A DNA stretch of 64,000 nt from an uncultured Desulfobacterales bacterium (GCA_937915545.1 CALGIJ010000017.1:116298-180297), one strand, 5' to 3'. Positions 1 through 9,397 are shown, counted from the stretch's first letter. A program made the numbers and translations. Notes: generated by a model not told the origin, from the sequence alone.

Positions 1-2
1 CC

Positions 3-503
3 CTGTCGCTCATCGGCATCGACGATCCCAAAGGGGCTGACCGTAAGAAGCTCTACGTTCTCGTCGAGATCGACCGTTGCGCCACCGATGCCATCCAGTC
101 GGTGACCGGCTGCAGCCTTGGCAAACGCTCTATGAAATGGCTCGACCATGGCATCATGGCAGCCACCTACGTCAACCTCGAGAGCGGCCGTGCAGTGCGC
201 ATCACCGCCCGCGAAGAGTCACGGCAGGCGGCCGATAACTATTGCAGTGAGATCGTCGACAAGTACAAGCGGCAGCTTGAGGCCTACAAGGTCATGCCGG
301 AGGACGAGTTGTTCGCCATCGAGGAGGTGGAGGTGACCATTCCGCCGCAGGACCTTCCCGGCAAGCCCCTTGGGCGTGTGCAATGCCAGCGCTGTCACGA
401 CTGGGTGCAAGACCGCCGCGAGGTGGTCCAGGACGGCGAGGTGCTGTGCCGCAGTTGTGCGCATGGGCGGTACTACCGCGTTCTCTCACACATGGCGCGC
501 TGA
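3..503 (+). CDS. FmdE/FwdE-family protein with C-terminal zinc ribbon (5' truncated)
   Basis: This is the downstream part of a gene that begins before the window; the reading frame is open from base 3. The visible 166 residues carry the FmdE-type core, including a stretch reading LVEIDRCATDAIQ and then VTGCSLGKRS. A C-terminal zinc ribbon has the pairs CQRC and CRSC. FmdE is named after subunit E of formylmethanofuran dehydrogenase, but in non-methanogens such proteins are stand-alone and often sit near molybdenum or formate metabolism. The substrate here is unknown. The product looks cytoplasmic. hisHF follows 59 bp later with no obvious terminator between them, so co-transcription is possible. 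The family call is firm and the function open. Confidence 0.85.
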   Translation: MSLIGIDDPKGADRKKLYVLVEIDRCATDAIQSVTGCSLGKRSMKWLDHGIMAATYVNLESGRAVRITAREESRQAADNYCSEIVDKYKRQLEAYKVMPEDELFAIEEVEVTIPPQDLPGKPLGRVQCQRCHDWVQDRREVVQDGEVLCRSCAHGRYYRVLSHMAR

Positions 504-562
504 TCCGTCAAAGGCAGGGAGCTGCTGTTTTCATTTTTCTTTTTTTTGCGGAAACCCAGAGT

Positions 563-2158
563 ATGAACATTTCTCTTCTCGATTATGGAGCCGGCAACGT
601 ACGCAGCGTGCGCAACGCCATTCGTCGCCTTGGCTATGAAATCCACGACATCACCAGGCCGGAGGAAATCGAAAGCGCCGACAAGGTTATTTTCCCCGGC
701 GTCGGCAGCTTCGGTCTGGTCATGGACCGCCTGCGCGAGAAAGGCTATGCCGAACCCCTGCGGCGGCGCATTCTCGCCGACAAACCGCTGCTCGGCATCT
801 GCGTCGCCCTGCAGGCCTTGTACGAAGGGAGCGAGGAGAGCCCCGGAGTCGCCGGACTCGGCATCCTCTCCGGGCAGGTGGTGCGCTTTGCCGAGCGCGG
901 TCTGGCCATCCCGCAGATCGGCTGGAACGGCATCAGACTCCTGCGCCACTCGGCGACGTTAGCCGGATACGAGGGTGAAAAGCTCTACTTCGTCCATTCT
1001 TACCACGGTCAGGTGGCAGAGACCAATAAGGAGTGGCTGCTCGCCGTCAGCGACTATGGCACCGAGTTCGTCGCCGCGGTGGAGCGCGGCAATGTCACCG
1101 CCTGTCAGTTCCACCCTGAAAAAAGCGGTGCCGCCGGCCTCAACCTCCTGGGCAATTTCCTCGCCAAAGCCCCACAGGCCTCGCACGGAGAAGTTATTCA
1201 GATCAGCCAGCGGCATGCGCCGACGCAAATGGCCAAGCGCATCATCGCCTGCCTCGATGTGCGCAGCAACGACCAGGGGGACCTTGTCGTCACCAAGGGC
1301 GACCAGTACGATGTGCGCCAGGAAGGAGAGGTGAGGAATCTTGGCAAGCCGGTGCAATTGGCGCAGCGCTACTACGAGGAGGGCGCCGACGAGATCACCT
1401 TTCTCAATATCACCGGCTTCCGGCAGTATCCCCTGCAGGACCTTCCCATGCTCGAGGTGCTGCAGCGGACCTCGGAGAATGTCTTCGTGCCGCTGACCAT
1501 CGGCGGCGGCATCCGCGAGTTGCGCGACCCCTCCGGCAAGGTGTGGACGGCCCTCGATGTCGCTTCGGCCTACTTCCGCTCTGGAGCCGACAAGGTGTCC
1601 ATCGGCAGTGACGCGGTCTACACGGTGGAAGATTTTTTAGATAGCGGCAGCGTCACGGGAAAGAGTTCGATAGAGCAGATTTCCAAGGTTTACGGCGCTC
1701 AGGCGGTAGTGATCTCCGTCGATCCGCGACGCGTTTACGTGCACTCCCCGGAAGATACCGCTCATGCCACCATTGCCACCCGCTTTCCCGGGCCCGAGGG
1801 ACAGCGCTACTGCTGGTACCAGTGTACGGTCAAAGGCGGTCGCGAAGGACGCGATGTCGATGTGGTGCAGCTGGTGCGAGTCTGCCAGGAACTGGGGGCG
1901 GGGGAAATCCTCCTCAACTGCATCGATCGCGACGGCACCAACAACGGCTTCGACCTCGAGTTGATATCACAGGTCAAGGCCGCGACCTCCCTGCCGGTGA
2001 TCGCCTCCAGCGGCGCCGGCAAAGCCGAGCACTTTGTCGAGGTATTTGCGGAAACGGGAGCCGACGCGGCGCTGGCCGCGGGTATCTTTCACCGTCAGGA
2101 GGTGGCGATTGCCGAGGTTAAGGATGCTGTGGCGGGGGCAGGCATCGAGGTCCGCTGA
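563..2158 (+). CDS. hisHF: Imidazole glycerol phosphate synthase, fused HisH-HisF (eukaryotic HIS7 type)
   Basis: The 531-residue protein joins a glutamine amidotransferase (about 1-205) to a cyclase (about 223-531). It converts PRFAR plus glutamine-derived ammonia into imidazole glycerol phosphate and AICAR in histidine synthesis. The amidotransferase triad is visible as C80 (GICVALQ), H184 and E186 (FHPEKSG). The cyclase acid residues are D232 (ACLDVR) and D455 (NCIDRDG). Most bacteria encode HisH and HisF separately, whereas the fusion and the extra segment around 360-430 (with RYCWYQCTVKGG) are hallmarks of yeast and plant HIS7. The frame is open upstream to base 383, but the start at 563 (MNISLLDYGAGN) matches the family N-terminus. 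The Shine-Dalgarno is weak. No other his genes are nearby. Confidence 0.97.
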   Translation: MNISLLDYGAGNVRSVRNAIRRLGYEIHDITRPEEIESADKVIFPGVGSFGLVMDRLREKGYAEPLRRRILADKPLLGICVALQALYEGSEESPGVAGLGILSGQVVRFAERGLAIPQIGWNGIRLLRHSATLAGYEGEKLYFVHSYHGQVAETNKEWLLAVSDYGTEFVAAVERGNVTACQFHPEKSGAAGLNLLGNFLAKAPQASHGEVIQISQRHAPTQMAKRIIACLDVRSNDQGDLVVTKGDQYDVRQEGEVRNLGKPVQLAQRYYEEGADEITFLNITGFRQYPLQDLPMLEVLQRTSENVFVPLTIGGGIRELRDPSGKVWTALDVASAYFRSGADKVSIGSDAVYTVEDFLDSGSVTGKSSIEQISKVYGAQAVVISVDPRRVYVHSPEDTAHATIATRFPGPEGQRYCWYQCTVKGGREGRDVDVVQLVRVCQELGAGEILLNCIDRDGTNNGFDLELISQVKAATSLPVIASSGAGKAEHFVEVFAETGADAALAAGIFHRQEVAIAEVKDAVAGAGIEVR

Positions 2159-2182
2159 ATCCTCGGGCTGGCACAGCAGGGA

Positions 2183-2815
2183 TCAGCCGTCGACGGAGAA
2201 GAAACGCAGGCTGCCGATGAAGGACTCTCCTTCGGCGCCATAGCCCGTGGCGATGGGATCCGCAGAGCGGAAGCTCTCCACGTAGCAGATATCGATGCCA
2301 GCCCGGGGAGTTTTGGGGTGCATGCACACCAGGCCGTTTTTGCGGATCCTGACAAAGTCTTCGGTGGCCACACGCACCCTGCCGTGGTCTTCGTATTCCT
2401 GAGTATAACGGACGCACAACGAGCTGTGCCTCGGTTCGAGGGCGAGACGCAGAGAGACGTTTTGGTATCCCTTGGACCTGGTGGCCAGTTCCTTGCCGTG
2501 GCGCACCTCCTCAACCAGGGCGGCACCGTCGGCCTTGCTGGCCTGAAGACTGATCTCGGTCGCGGTGGTATAGATGGCGTACTTGTCGCCAGGAGTCTTC
2601 TTGAGGTAGAAGAGGGTGTTTGCCTGCAGCTTTTCGTACCAGCCGGAACCAGCCGGCGGGGTGATGGAAAAGCCCAGGGTGCTGTTGCGCTCCTTGTGAT
2701 CGGTGACGGGAAAATAACGATTGCCGGTCAGGGAACAGGAGGAGCAGAGGCAGAAGGCCGCACCGAGAGAGAGCATGGTCGCCGCTCTCATCGTCAAGGC
2801 TTTGCTGTCAGGCAT
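2183..2815 (-). CDS. Predicted lipoprotein of unknown function
   Basis: The 210-residue product starts at 2815, chosen because GAGGAG lies about 8 bp upstream and a lipoprotein signal follows at once. A hydrophobic stretch (LGAAFCLC) ends in a lipobox-like SSC at roughly residues 24-26. The mature part is mixed alpha/beta with no motif I recognise. It ends with FIGSLRFFSVDG. It is convergent with hisHF (24 bp apart) and divergent from dctB (114 bp), so it could share regulation with the dctBD operon. I cannot assign a function. Confidence 0.7.
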   Translation of the reverse strand: MPDSKALTMRAATMLSLGAAFCLCSSCSLTGNRYFPVTDHKERNSTLGFSITPPAGSGWYEKLQANTLFYLKKTPGDKYAIYTTATEISLQASKADGAALVEEVRHGKELATRSKGYQNVSLRLALEPRHSSLCVRYTQEYEDHGRVRVATEDFVRIRKNGLVCMHPKTPRAGIDICYVESFRSADPIATGYGAEGESFIGSLRFFSVDG

Positions 2816-2929
2816 TTCTGTGCTCCTCTCAACCTTTATACCAATGGGTTCTCCTGCAACAGCACGTCTTGTACTTGTTGTTAGTAGTATTAGCAAGTCA
2901 ATAGCTTAACACGAGATTCTTTTTCGACG

Positions 2930-4780
2930 ATGCCGATCCTCTCCGCCAAGCAGAAGAAACTGCTCCTTATCCTGACAGTTTTCTTTGCACTGCTCGCCAT
3001 CGCGCTGCAGTGGGTGTGGCGCATCACTCTGCAGCGTGGCCTGGAAGATCTGAAACAGCAGGGCAATTACAAACTGGAACTCTACGTCAATTATCTCCAG
3101 GGAGTACTGGCCAAATACGAGACCTTGCCGGAACTACTCGCCGAGGACGAGTATCTCGTCAAAGCCCTGCTCTCCCCCCATTCGCCAGAGGTCATCGCCA
3201 GCCTCAACCATCATCTCGAGAAAATCGCCGAGGCCAGCGAGGCCCTCGACACTTATCTCATGAACGACAGCGGGCTGACCATCGGCGCCAGCAACTGGCG
3301 CCAGCCCTACTCCTTCGTCGGCCGCAACTTCAGCTTCCGCCCCTATTTCCAGGAAGCCATGGAAGGCGGGCTGGGCCGCTACTTTGCCATCGGCAGCGCC
3401 TCTTCCAAACGTGGTTATTACTTCGCCTATCCGGTGCGCTACCGCAACACCATCCTCGGGGTGGTGGCGGTGAAAATCGATGTCGACGAGGTCGAAGACA
3501 AGTGGGCCCAGAAAAGTGATACCTTTCTCGTCAGCGACCCCGACGGGGTGGTCTTCATTACCACTGATCCAACCTTGCGCTATAAGACCTTATGGCCCTT
3601 GTCGGCGGAGACACTGAGGCGCATCGCCGACCAGAAACGCTATCCCGGTACCATCTCGGCCTCGATGGCCTCGCAGCAGATTCTCCGCCCCGACGGCATA
3701 GAGCTTCTGCAACTCGACGGCCATGGCCAGGTGGAGAAGAAGACGGTGCTCAAGCAGAGCCGGGTCATGGCCGAGGCCGGGTGGAACGTTCACCTGCTCG
3801 CCAACATCAAGCCAGTGCGTAGCAGGGCGATGCTCGCCGCCGGGGTGGTCGGACTGAGCGGCGCTGTCGTCTTTATCGCCGCCCTGCTCTTTTTCCAGCG
3901 CAAGCAGCGCATGGCTGACCTGCAGCGTATCGAGGAAGAGACCAAGCGGGCCTTGCGCCAAGCCAACGAACTCCTCGAATCGCGGGTCCTCGAGCGGACC
4001 CAGCAACTCACCGAGACCAATGAATTATTGCGCCGCGAAATCCTCGACCGCCAGCAGACCGAGATCAAGCTGAAAAGGGCGCGCAAGGAACTCATCCATG
4101 CCGCCAAGCTGGCGGTGCTTGGCCAAATGTCGGCAGGCATCAACCACGAGCTCAACCAACCCCTTGCCGCTATCCGCAGCTATGCCGACAACGGTCGGCA
4201 GTTTCTCGAGAAAGGCCGCCTCGACGAGGCCCGCTGGAACCTCGAGCAGATCGGCGAACTTACCGAACGCATGGCGCAGATCGGCGCCCAGCTCAAACTC
4301 TTCTCGAAGAAATCGAGCGGGCAGATCACCACCGTCCCCTTGCATGGTGTCATCGACGGGGCCATGGAGATCCTCAAGCACAGCTTGAAGAAAAACGGCG
4401 TCACCACCGCCATCGTCATCGATCCGCCACAGCTCGAAGTCAGGGCGAACCTCGTCATGCTGCAGCAGGTGCTGGTTAACCTCCTCTCCAACGCCATGCA
4501 GGCGGTGGATAGCCAGGAAACCAAGAAGATCTTCGTAGAGTGTCGTGCGCAGGACGGCAAGGTGCTGGTCTCTGTCGAAGACAATGGCCCGGGCGTCGCC
4601 GAAGAGTATGTGGCGCAGATCTTCGAACCGTTTTTCACCACCAAGAAATCGGGGCAGGGCCTGGGGCTGGGGTTAACCATCAGCGACCGCATCGTCAGGG
4701 ACTTCGGCGGCGAGATCCGCCTTGCTGCCGCCTCGGGGGGCGGGGCCCGTTTTGAATTCGAGCTCGACAGGATCGTCTAA
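2930..4780 (+). CDS. dctB: C4-dicarboxylate sensor histidine kinase DctB
   Basis: The 616-residue membrane sensor kinase has a TM helix at about 10-30, a large periplasmic double-Cache sensor (about 31-295) with the typical YFAIGSASSKRGYYFAYPV region, and a second TM helix near 300-320. A coiled coil (about 330-385) precedes the kinase core. H406 in the H-box (GINHELNQPLAAIRSYADN) is the phosphorylation site. The ATPase N-box (NLLSNAMQAV), the DNGPGV motif and the GLGLGL box are all present. In the DctB family the periplasmic domain binds succinate, fumarate or malate. dctD follows 4 bp later, and the TRAP transporter genes it should control lie just beyond. Confidence 0.93.
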   Translation: MPILSAKQKKLLLILTVFFALLAIALQWVWRITLQRGLEDLKQQGNYKLELYVNYLQGVLAKYETLPELLAEDEYLVKALLSPHSPEVIASLNHHLEKIAEASEALDTYLMNDSGLTIGASNWRQPYSFVGRNFSFRPYFQEAMEGGLGRYFAIGSASSKRGYYFAYPVRYRNTILGVVAVKIDVDEVEDKWAQKSDTFLVSDPDGVVFITTDPTLRYKTLWPLSAETLRRIADQKRYPGTISASMASQQILRPDGIELLQLDGHGQVEKKTVLKQSRVMAEAGWNVHLLANIKPVRSRAMLAAGVVGLSGAVVFIAALLFFQRKQRMADLQRIEEETKRALRQANELLESRVLERTQQLTETNELLRREILDRQQTEIKLKRARKELIHAAKLAVLGQMSAGINHELNQPLAAIRSYADNGRQFLEKGRLDEARWNLEQIGELTERMAQIGAQLKLFSKKSSGQITTVPLHGVIDGAMEILKHSLKKNGVTTAIVIDPPQLEVRANLVMLQQVLVNLLSNAMQAVDSQETKKIFVECRAQDGKVLVSVEDNGPGVAEEYVAQIFEPFFTTKKSGQGLGLGLTISDRIVRDFGGEIRLAAASGGGARFEFELDRIV

Positions 4781-4784
4781 GACC

Positions 4785-6140
4785 ATGAAATCCAGAGGCA
4801 AAGTTCTCTTTATCGACGACGAGGTGCATATCCGCCAGGCCAACAAGCAGACACTGGAACTGGCCGACCTCGAAGTGCTGTGCCAGGAAAGCGCCGAGCG
4901 AGGCCTGGAGGTGGTCTCCCGCGACTGGCCGGGAATCATCGTCTGCGATATCCGTCTGCCGCAGATGGACGGCCTGCAGTTCCTTCTCGAGGTGCAGAAA
5001 GTCGACCCTGACCTGCCGGTGATCCTCATCACCGGCCATGGTGACGTCTCCACGGCGGTACAGGCGATGCGCGACGGCGCCTATGATTTCATCGAAAAGC
5101 CCTACAGCAGCGAGCGGCTGGTCAAGACGGTGCTGCGCGGCCTCGAAAAACGCTCCCTGACCCTCGAAAATCGCGATCTGCGTCGCGAGCTGTCGCTGCA
5201 CAGCGCCCCCGGCCCGCGCATCATCGGCCGCACTCCGGCCATGGAAAAGCTGCGCGCCACCATCGCTCAGATCGCCGACAGTGGCGCCGATGTGCTCGTC
5301 CTCGGCGAGACCGGCACCGGCAAGGAACTGGTGGCCAGGGCCCTGCACGAGCAGAGCAACCGCCGCGAGCGGAACTTCGTGGCCGTCAACTGCGGCGCAG
5401 TCGCCGAATCGATCATGGAGAGCGAACTCTTCGGACACGAGGCAGGTGCCTTCACCGACGCTCGTTCGACGCGCATCGGCAAGTTCGAACACGCCAACGG
5501 CGGCACGCTGCTCCTCGACGAAATCGAGTCAATGCCCATGCGCCTGCAGATCAATCTGCTGCGCGTCCTGCAGGAACGATCCATCGAGCGGCTCGGCTCC
5601 AACCGGCTCATCCCCGTCAACCTGCGCATCGTCGCCGCCACCAAGATCGACCTCCTGCTGGCGGCCGAGCAGGGGCTTTTTCGCCTCGACCTCTATTACC
5701 GCCTCAACGTGGTCTCGCTGAAGATCCCGCCGTTGCGCGAGCGGCGCGAGGACATCCCGCTGCTCTTCCACCACTTTCTCCTCGTCGCCGGCCACCGCTA
5801 TCAACAGGAGGTGTCGATGCCGGGTAGCGGCGAAATGAACGTGCTCATGTCCTACTCATGGCCGGGCAATGTGCGCGAACTGCGCAACTTCGCCGAACGC
5901 TACGTTCTCCTCGGCCGCCAATTCGACTGGTCTCTGGAAAAGATGCTCGTCGGCGAGGAGGGCGACAGCCATCACTCGCTGGCGGAGCAGGTCGATCGCT
6001 TCGAGAAGAGCCTGCTCGAACACGCCTTGGTCTCTTCCTCGGGGAGCATCAAGGATGTTATGGCGAGCCTCAATATCCCCCGCAAGACGCTCTACGACAA
6101 GATGCGCAAGTACGGCCTCAACAAGAGCGACTATAAATAA
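4785..6140 (+). CDS. dctD: Sigma54-dependent response regulator DctD
   Basis: The 451-residue NtrC-type activator has a receiver domain with acidic residues at D11/D12 and phosphoacceptor D55 (VCDIRLP). Its AAA+ domain has Walker A GETGTGK at 174-180 and a Walker B region TLLLDEIES. The C-terminal Fis-type helix-turn-helix covers about 410-448. The sigma54-contacting loop, normally GAFTGA, reads GAFTDA at 221-226, a substitution at its fifth position. The start at 4785 sits 4 bp after the dctB stop. Its likely target is the -24/-12 promoter upstream of dctP. A strong hairpin terminator follows the gene. Confidence 0.93.
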   Translation: MKSRGKVLFIDDEVHIRQANKQTLELADLEVLCQESAERGLEVVSRDWPGIIVCDIRLPQMDGLQFLLEVQKVDPDLPVILITGHGDVSTAVQAMRDGAYDFIEKPYSSERLVKTVLRGLEKRSLTLENRDLRRELSLHSAPGPRIIGRTPAMEKLRATIAQIADSGADVLVLGETGTGKELVARALHEQSNRRERNFVAVNCGAVAESIMESELFGHEAGAFTDARSTRIGKFEHANGGTLLLDEIESMPMRLQINLLRVLQERSIERLGSNRLIPVNLRIVAATKIDLLLAAEQGLFRLDLYYRLNVVSLKIPPLRERREDIPLLFHHFLLVAGHRYQQEVSMPGSGEMNVLMSYSWPGNVRELRNFAERYVLLGRQFDWSLEKMLVGEEGDSHHSLAEQVDRFEKSLLEHALVSSSGSIKDVMASLNIPRKTLYDKMRKYGLNKSDYK

Positions 6141-6277
6141 AAGGAACGCCTCGCCAAGGGCTGGCCTTGCGCTGAGGGAAGATTCGATCGGCCTCGAGCG
6201 AATAACGATGAGGTATCGCGTTGAGGTCGGATCGTTACGACCACGTTCGCGAACGCGGGGCGGTGAAAAGGAGAGAA

Positions 6278-6329
6278 AAAGCGGCGCGGGCTGGGGACGA
6301 CTCCCCAACCCGCGCCGCTTTTTTTTTCA
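6278..6329. terminator. Bidirectional rho-independent terminator between dctD and dctM
   Basis: A long GC-rich inverted repeat (arms AAAGCGGCGCGGG and CCCGCGCCGCTTT, with an inner TGGGGA/TCCCCA stem) is followed by nine or more T on the plus strand and preceded by an A-run. It can stop both dctBD and the convergent dctPQM transcripts. Confidence 0.9.
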
Positions 6330-6346
6330 GGCGTAGTTCATACGCG

Positions 6347-7630
6347 TCACATCATGCCGAGGGTGCGCGGCAGCCAGATGGAAAGTGGCGGCCAGTATGT
6401 GACCATGACGAGAAAGACCAGCATGGTCAGGAGCCACGGCCAGACTGCCACGGTAAGGTCGGTGATGCCCATCTTGGTCAGGCCCGAGGCCACGTAGAGG
6501 TTGAGTCCCACGGGCGGGTGACACATGCCGACCTCCATATTGACTACCATAAGAATGCCGAGGTGCACCGGATCCACACCAAGCTTGGTGGCTACCGGAA
6601 AAACGATGGGAGCGAAGATAAGCATGATCGACGACGGCTCCATGAAGTTGCCGGCGAGGAGGAGGATGATATTGACCGCCAGCAGAAAAGCGATTTCGCC
6701 GAGGCCTTTGCTGATCAGCCAGTTGGTCAGCTCCTGGGGGATGTTCTCGTTGGCGAGGATGAAGGAAAACATGACGGCGTTGGTGATGATATAGAGGAGC
6801 ATCGCCGACATGTTGGCCGAGTTGAGCAGCACCTTCGGCACCTGCTTGAGGGTCATGTCCTTATAGATGAAGACTGCGACGACGAAGGAGTAGACGGCGC
6901 TCATCGCCGCCGCCTCGGTGGGGGTGAAGAACCCGGTATAGATACCGCCCATGACGACGACGATCAGCATCAGCCCCCACATCGACTCGCGGAAGGTACG
7001 GGCACGTTCCTTCCAGGAGGCCTTGGGCTGGCGGGGATAATTGTTCTTGCGCGCCCGGTACCAGGTGGTGCCGCCAAGCATCGAAGCCATCACCAGGCCG
7101 GGGATGACGCCGGCCATGAACAGGGCGCCTACCGAGGTATTGGTGGCAATGGAGTACATGACCATGACGATGGACGGCGGGATGAGGATGCCCAGTGCCC
7201 CGGAGGTGGCGATGACGCCTGCACCAAAGCGCATGGGGAAGCCGGCCTTGACCATACCGGGGATGAGGATCGAGCCGATGGCCACCACGGTGGCCGGGGA
7301 CGACCCGGAAACCGCGGCAAAGAGGGCGCAGGCGACGACGCCGGACAGCGCCAGACCGCCATACCAGTGGCCGACCATGGAAGTGGCGAAGTTGATCATG
7401 CGCCGCGCCACCCCGCCGTGGGTGAGGAAGTTACCGGCGAGGATGAAGAAGGGGATGGCCATGATCTCGAATTTTTCAATGCCCGAGAACAGCTTCAGAG
7501 CCACCGACTCCAGCGGCACCTGGGTCATGGTGAAGAGGAAGGTGAGAACGGTCAGGCCCAGGGAAATGGAGATCGGCATGCCGGTCAGCATCAAGGCCAG
7601 AAGAATGCTGAAGATGACGAGGGAACTCAT
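6347..7630 (-). CDS. dctM: TRAP dicarboxylate transporter, large permease subunit DctM
   Basis: The 427-residue polytopic inner-membrane protein has about 12 hydrophobic segments, starting with MSSLVIFSILLALMLTGMPIS. It belongs to the DctM family of sodium-driven tripartite ATP-independent periplasmic transporters. The family-typical region FAAVSGSSPATVVAIGSI is near residue 105. It is the last gene of dctP-dctQ-dctM, and its ATG overlaps the dctQ stop by 4 bp (ATGA). A C4-dicarboxylate substrate is inferred from the adjacent DctBD system. The operon ends at the bidirectional terminator. Confidence 0.95.
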   Translation of the reverse strand: MSSLVIFSILLALMLTGMPISISLGLTVLTFLFTMTQVPLESVALKLFSGIEKFEIMAIPFFILAGNFLTHGGVARRMINFATSMVGHWYGGLALSGVVACALFAAVSGSSPATVVAIGSILIPGMVKAGFPMRFGAGVIATSGALGILIPPSIVMVMYSIATNTSVGALFMAGVIPGLVMASMLGGTTWYRARKNNYPRQPKASWKERARTFRESMWGLMLIVVVMGGIYTGFFTPTEAAAMSAVYSFVVAVFIYKDMTLKQVPKVLLNSANMSAMLLYIITNAVMFSFILANENIPQELTNWLISKGLGEIAFLLAVNIILLLAGNFMEPSSIMLIFAPIVFPVATKLGVDPVHLGILMVVNMEVGMCHPPVGLNLYVASGLTKMGITDLTVAVWPWLLTMLVFLVMVTYWPPLSIWLPRTLGMM

Positions 7631-8313
7631 TGCTTATCCTCCTTGCCGGCTTTTTTCGGTTCGTCCTGCGGCTTCAAGGGCGCCCTGACGATTGGTGACG
7701 ATGCGACAGTTTTGGTGACTTCACTGCTGTCGACACCATCGACATGGCTATGGTCGTGGTGCGGCAGTTCTTGGGTGCGGATGAAGTTGACCATGACCTG
7801 AAGGAAGCGGAAACACATCAGCATCGAGCCGAAAGGCACGGCGCTGTAGACGGCCCAGGTGGGCCACTCCAGATCGGGAGTGGTGGGGCCCTCGAACATC
7901 GAGCCGACATCCAGCCCCAAGGTGCTGAACACGGCGTAGTGCATGCCGTTTTCCCAGACGAAGTTCAAGCCCAGGGCGGTGACGATGGCCGTAAAGGTCG
8001 CGCCGGCCAGCAGGGCGAAGACGATGAATTTGTTGCGCATCGCCGGCTTCAGCTGCTTGACCACCACATCGACGCCGACGTGGATGCCGGTTCGCACGCC
8101 GTAGGCGGCTCCGAATTTGGCCATCCACACGAACATGATGATACACAGCTCCTGGGCCCAGCCGAGGTTGAACCCCAGCAGCCAGTCCTGTACCCCGGGA
8201 ATGGGGAGCCCCGCCATATAGCGATGGACAACCGCGACGAAGATCACCGCGACCGCTCCCGCCATAAGGAATGAGATGAACCATTCCTCAAGTCGATTAA
8301 GAATTTTCATCAC
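7627..8313 (-). CDS. dctQ: TRAP dicarboxylate transporter, small permease subunit DctQ
   Basis: The 228-residue subunit has four predicted TM helices. The family-typical WAQELCIIMFVWMAKFGAAY motif is at about 50-70. The chosen start is a GTG at 8313, 8 bp after a good GAGGAGG. An ATG one codon later is the alternative. A hydrophilic C-terminal tail of about 55 residues, rich in Asp, Lys and Pro, extends beyond the usual end of the family. It lies between dctP (79 bp upstream) and dctM (4 bp overlap). Confidence 0.92.
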   Translation of the reverse strand: MMKILNRLEEWFISFLMAGAVAVIFVAVVHRYMAGLPIPGVQDWLLGFNLGWAQELCIIMFVWMAKFGAAYGVRTGIHVGVDVVVKQLKPAMRNKFIVFALLAGATFTAIVTALGLNFVWENGMHYAVFSTLGLDVGSMFEGPTTPDLEWPTWAVYSAVPFGSMLMCFRFLQVMVNFIRTQELPHHDHSHVDGVDSSEVTKTVASSPIVRAPLKPQDEPKKAGKEDKQ

Positions 8314-8392
8314 CGCCGTATCCTCCTCGAGAACTGAAACGAGGCGGAGAGGAAGCCTCTCCGCCTTGGATATTGGCCTTTTCGGAGCCTTT

Positions 8393-9397
8393 TTACTTCT
8401 TGAAGTCGACGGCTTTATAAACCGCTTCGATGGTCTCCTTGCCGATCCTGCTCTCCATCTTCTCGTGGACAGGGAGCATTGCCGTACGGAAGGCCTGGCG
8501 TTCGGCGTCGGTCAAGACGGTGACTTCGGTCTTGCCAGAGGCCTTGACGGCAGCGAGATCCTCGTCATTCTTATCCTTGGCGATCTTGTTGGCATAGTCG
8601 GTGGCCTCTTTCATGGCCGTCTCCAGCTGGCCGCGAATATCGGCGGGCAGCTCTTCCCAGAACTTCTTGTTGACGATGACCGCGTAGCCGAGATAGCCGT
8701 GATCGCTGATCGCCAGATATTTCTGCACTTCATGCATTTTCTGGGTGTAGAAGTTGGAGATGGGGTTCTCGGTGCCATCGACAACGCCGGTCTGCAGCGC
8801 CTGATAGACCTCGGAGAAGGGCATGACCTGGGGGATGGCCTTGATGGCCTGCATCTGCGCCTCGAGCACCTTGGAGGACTGGATGCGCAACTTCTTGCCC
8901 TTGAGGTCTTCCGGAGTCTTGATCGGGGTGTTGGCGGAGAACGACTTGAAGCCGTTGTCCCAGTATGCCAGTCCCTTGATGCCCTTGGGTTCGAGCTTGG
9001 CGAGGAGTTGCTGGCCGACCGGGCCTTTGGTCACTTTGTGGAGATCGTCATAATTATGGAAGATGAACGGCAGGTCGAAGACCTCGAACTCCTTGACCCC
9101 GAGGGGGCCGAACTTGGCCAGCGAGGGGGCGAGCATCTGCACCGAGCCAAGCTGCAGGGCCTCCAGTTCTTCCTTGTCCTTGTAGAGCTGGCTGTTCGGA
9201 TACACCTCGATTTTCACCTTGCCCTGGGTAAGCTCTTCCGCGCGTTTCTTGAAGAATTCCGCCGCCTGGCCTTTTGGGGTATCCACTGCAACAACGTGAC
9301 TGAACTTGATGGCAATCGGTTCGGCGAACGCCGGAGAAACCAACAACGCCGCGGAGATGGTTACTGTTCCAAAGGTCTTGATCACAGAGTGCAACAT
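8393..9397 (-). CDS. dctP: TRAP transporter periplasmic solute-binding protein DctP
   Basis: The 334-residue precursor has a Sec signal peptide ending about residue 25 (ALLVSPAFA|EPIA). It is the DctP-type binding protein of the TRAP system. The motif LKGKKLRIQSSKV carries the arginine that pairs with the substrate carboxylate in this family. The start at 9397 is supported by GGAGG about 7 bp upstream; the frame is open further upstream but the extension has no signal peptide. The gene leads the operon and lies about 100 bp downstream of a candidate sigma54 promoter. Confidence 0.94.
   Translation of the reverse strand: MLHSVIKTFGTVTISAALLVSPAFAEPIAIKFSHVVAVDTPKGQAAEFFKKRAEELTQGKVKIEVYPNSQLYKDKEELEALQLGSVQMLAPSLAKFGPLGVKEFEVFDLPFIFHNYDDLHKVTKGPVGQQLLAKLEPKGIKGLAYWDNGFKSFSANTPIKTPEDLKGKKLRIQSSKVLEAQMQAIKAIPQVMPFSEVYQALQTGVVDGTENPISNFYTQKMHEVQKYLAISDHGYLGYAVIVNKKFWEELPADIRGQLETAMKEATDYANKIAKDKNDEDLAAVKASGKTEVTVLTDAERQAFRTAMLPVHEKMESRIGKETIEAVYKAVDFKK

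Noticed and set aside
383..562. N-terminal extension of the hisHF frame
   Set aside because: It overlaps the end of the FmdE gene in another frame and does not resemble HisH; the family start is at 563.
6221..7801. Long plus-strand ORF of 526 codons
   Set aside because: It is antisense to dctM/dctQ, very rich in His, Asp and Gly as expected for a shadow frame in GC-rich DNA, and has no domain.
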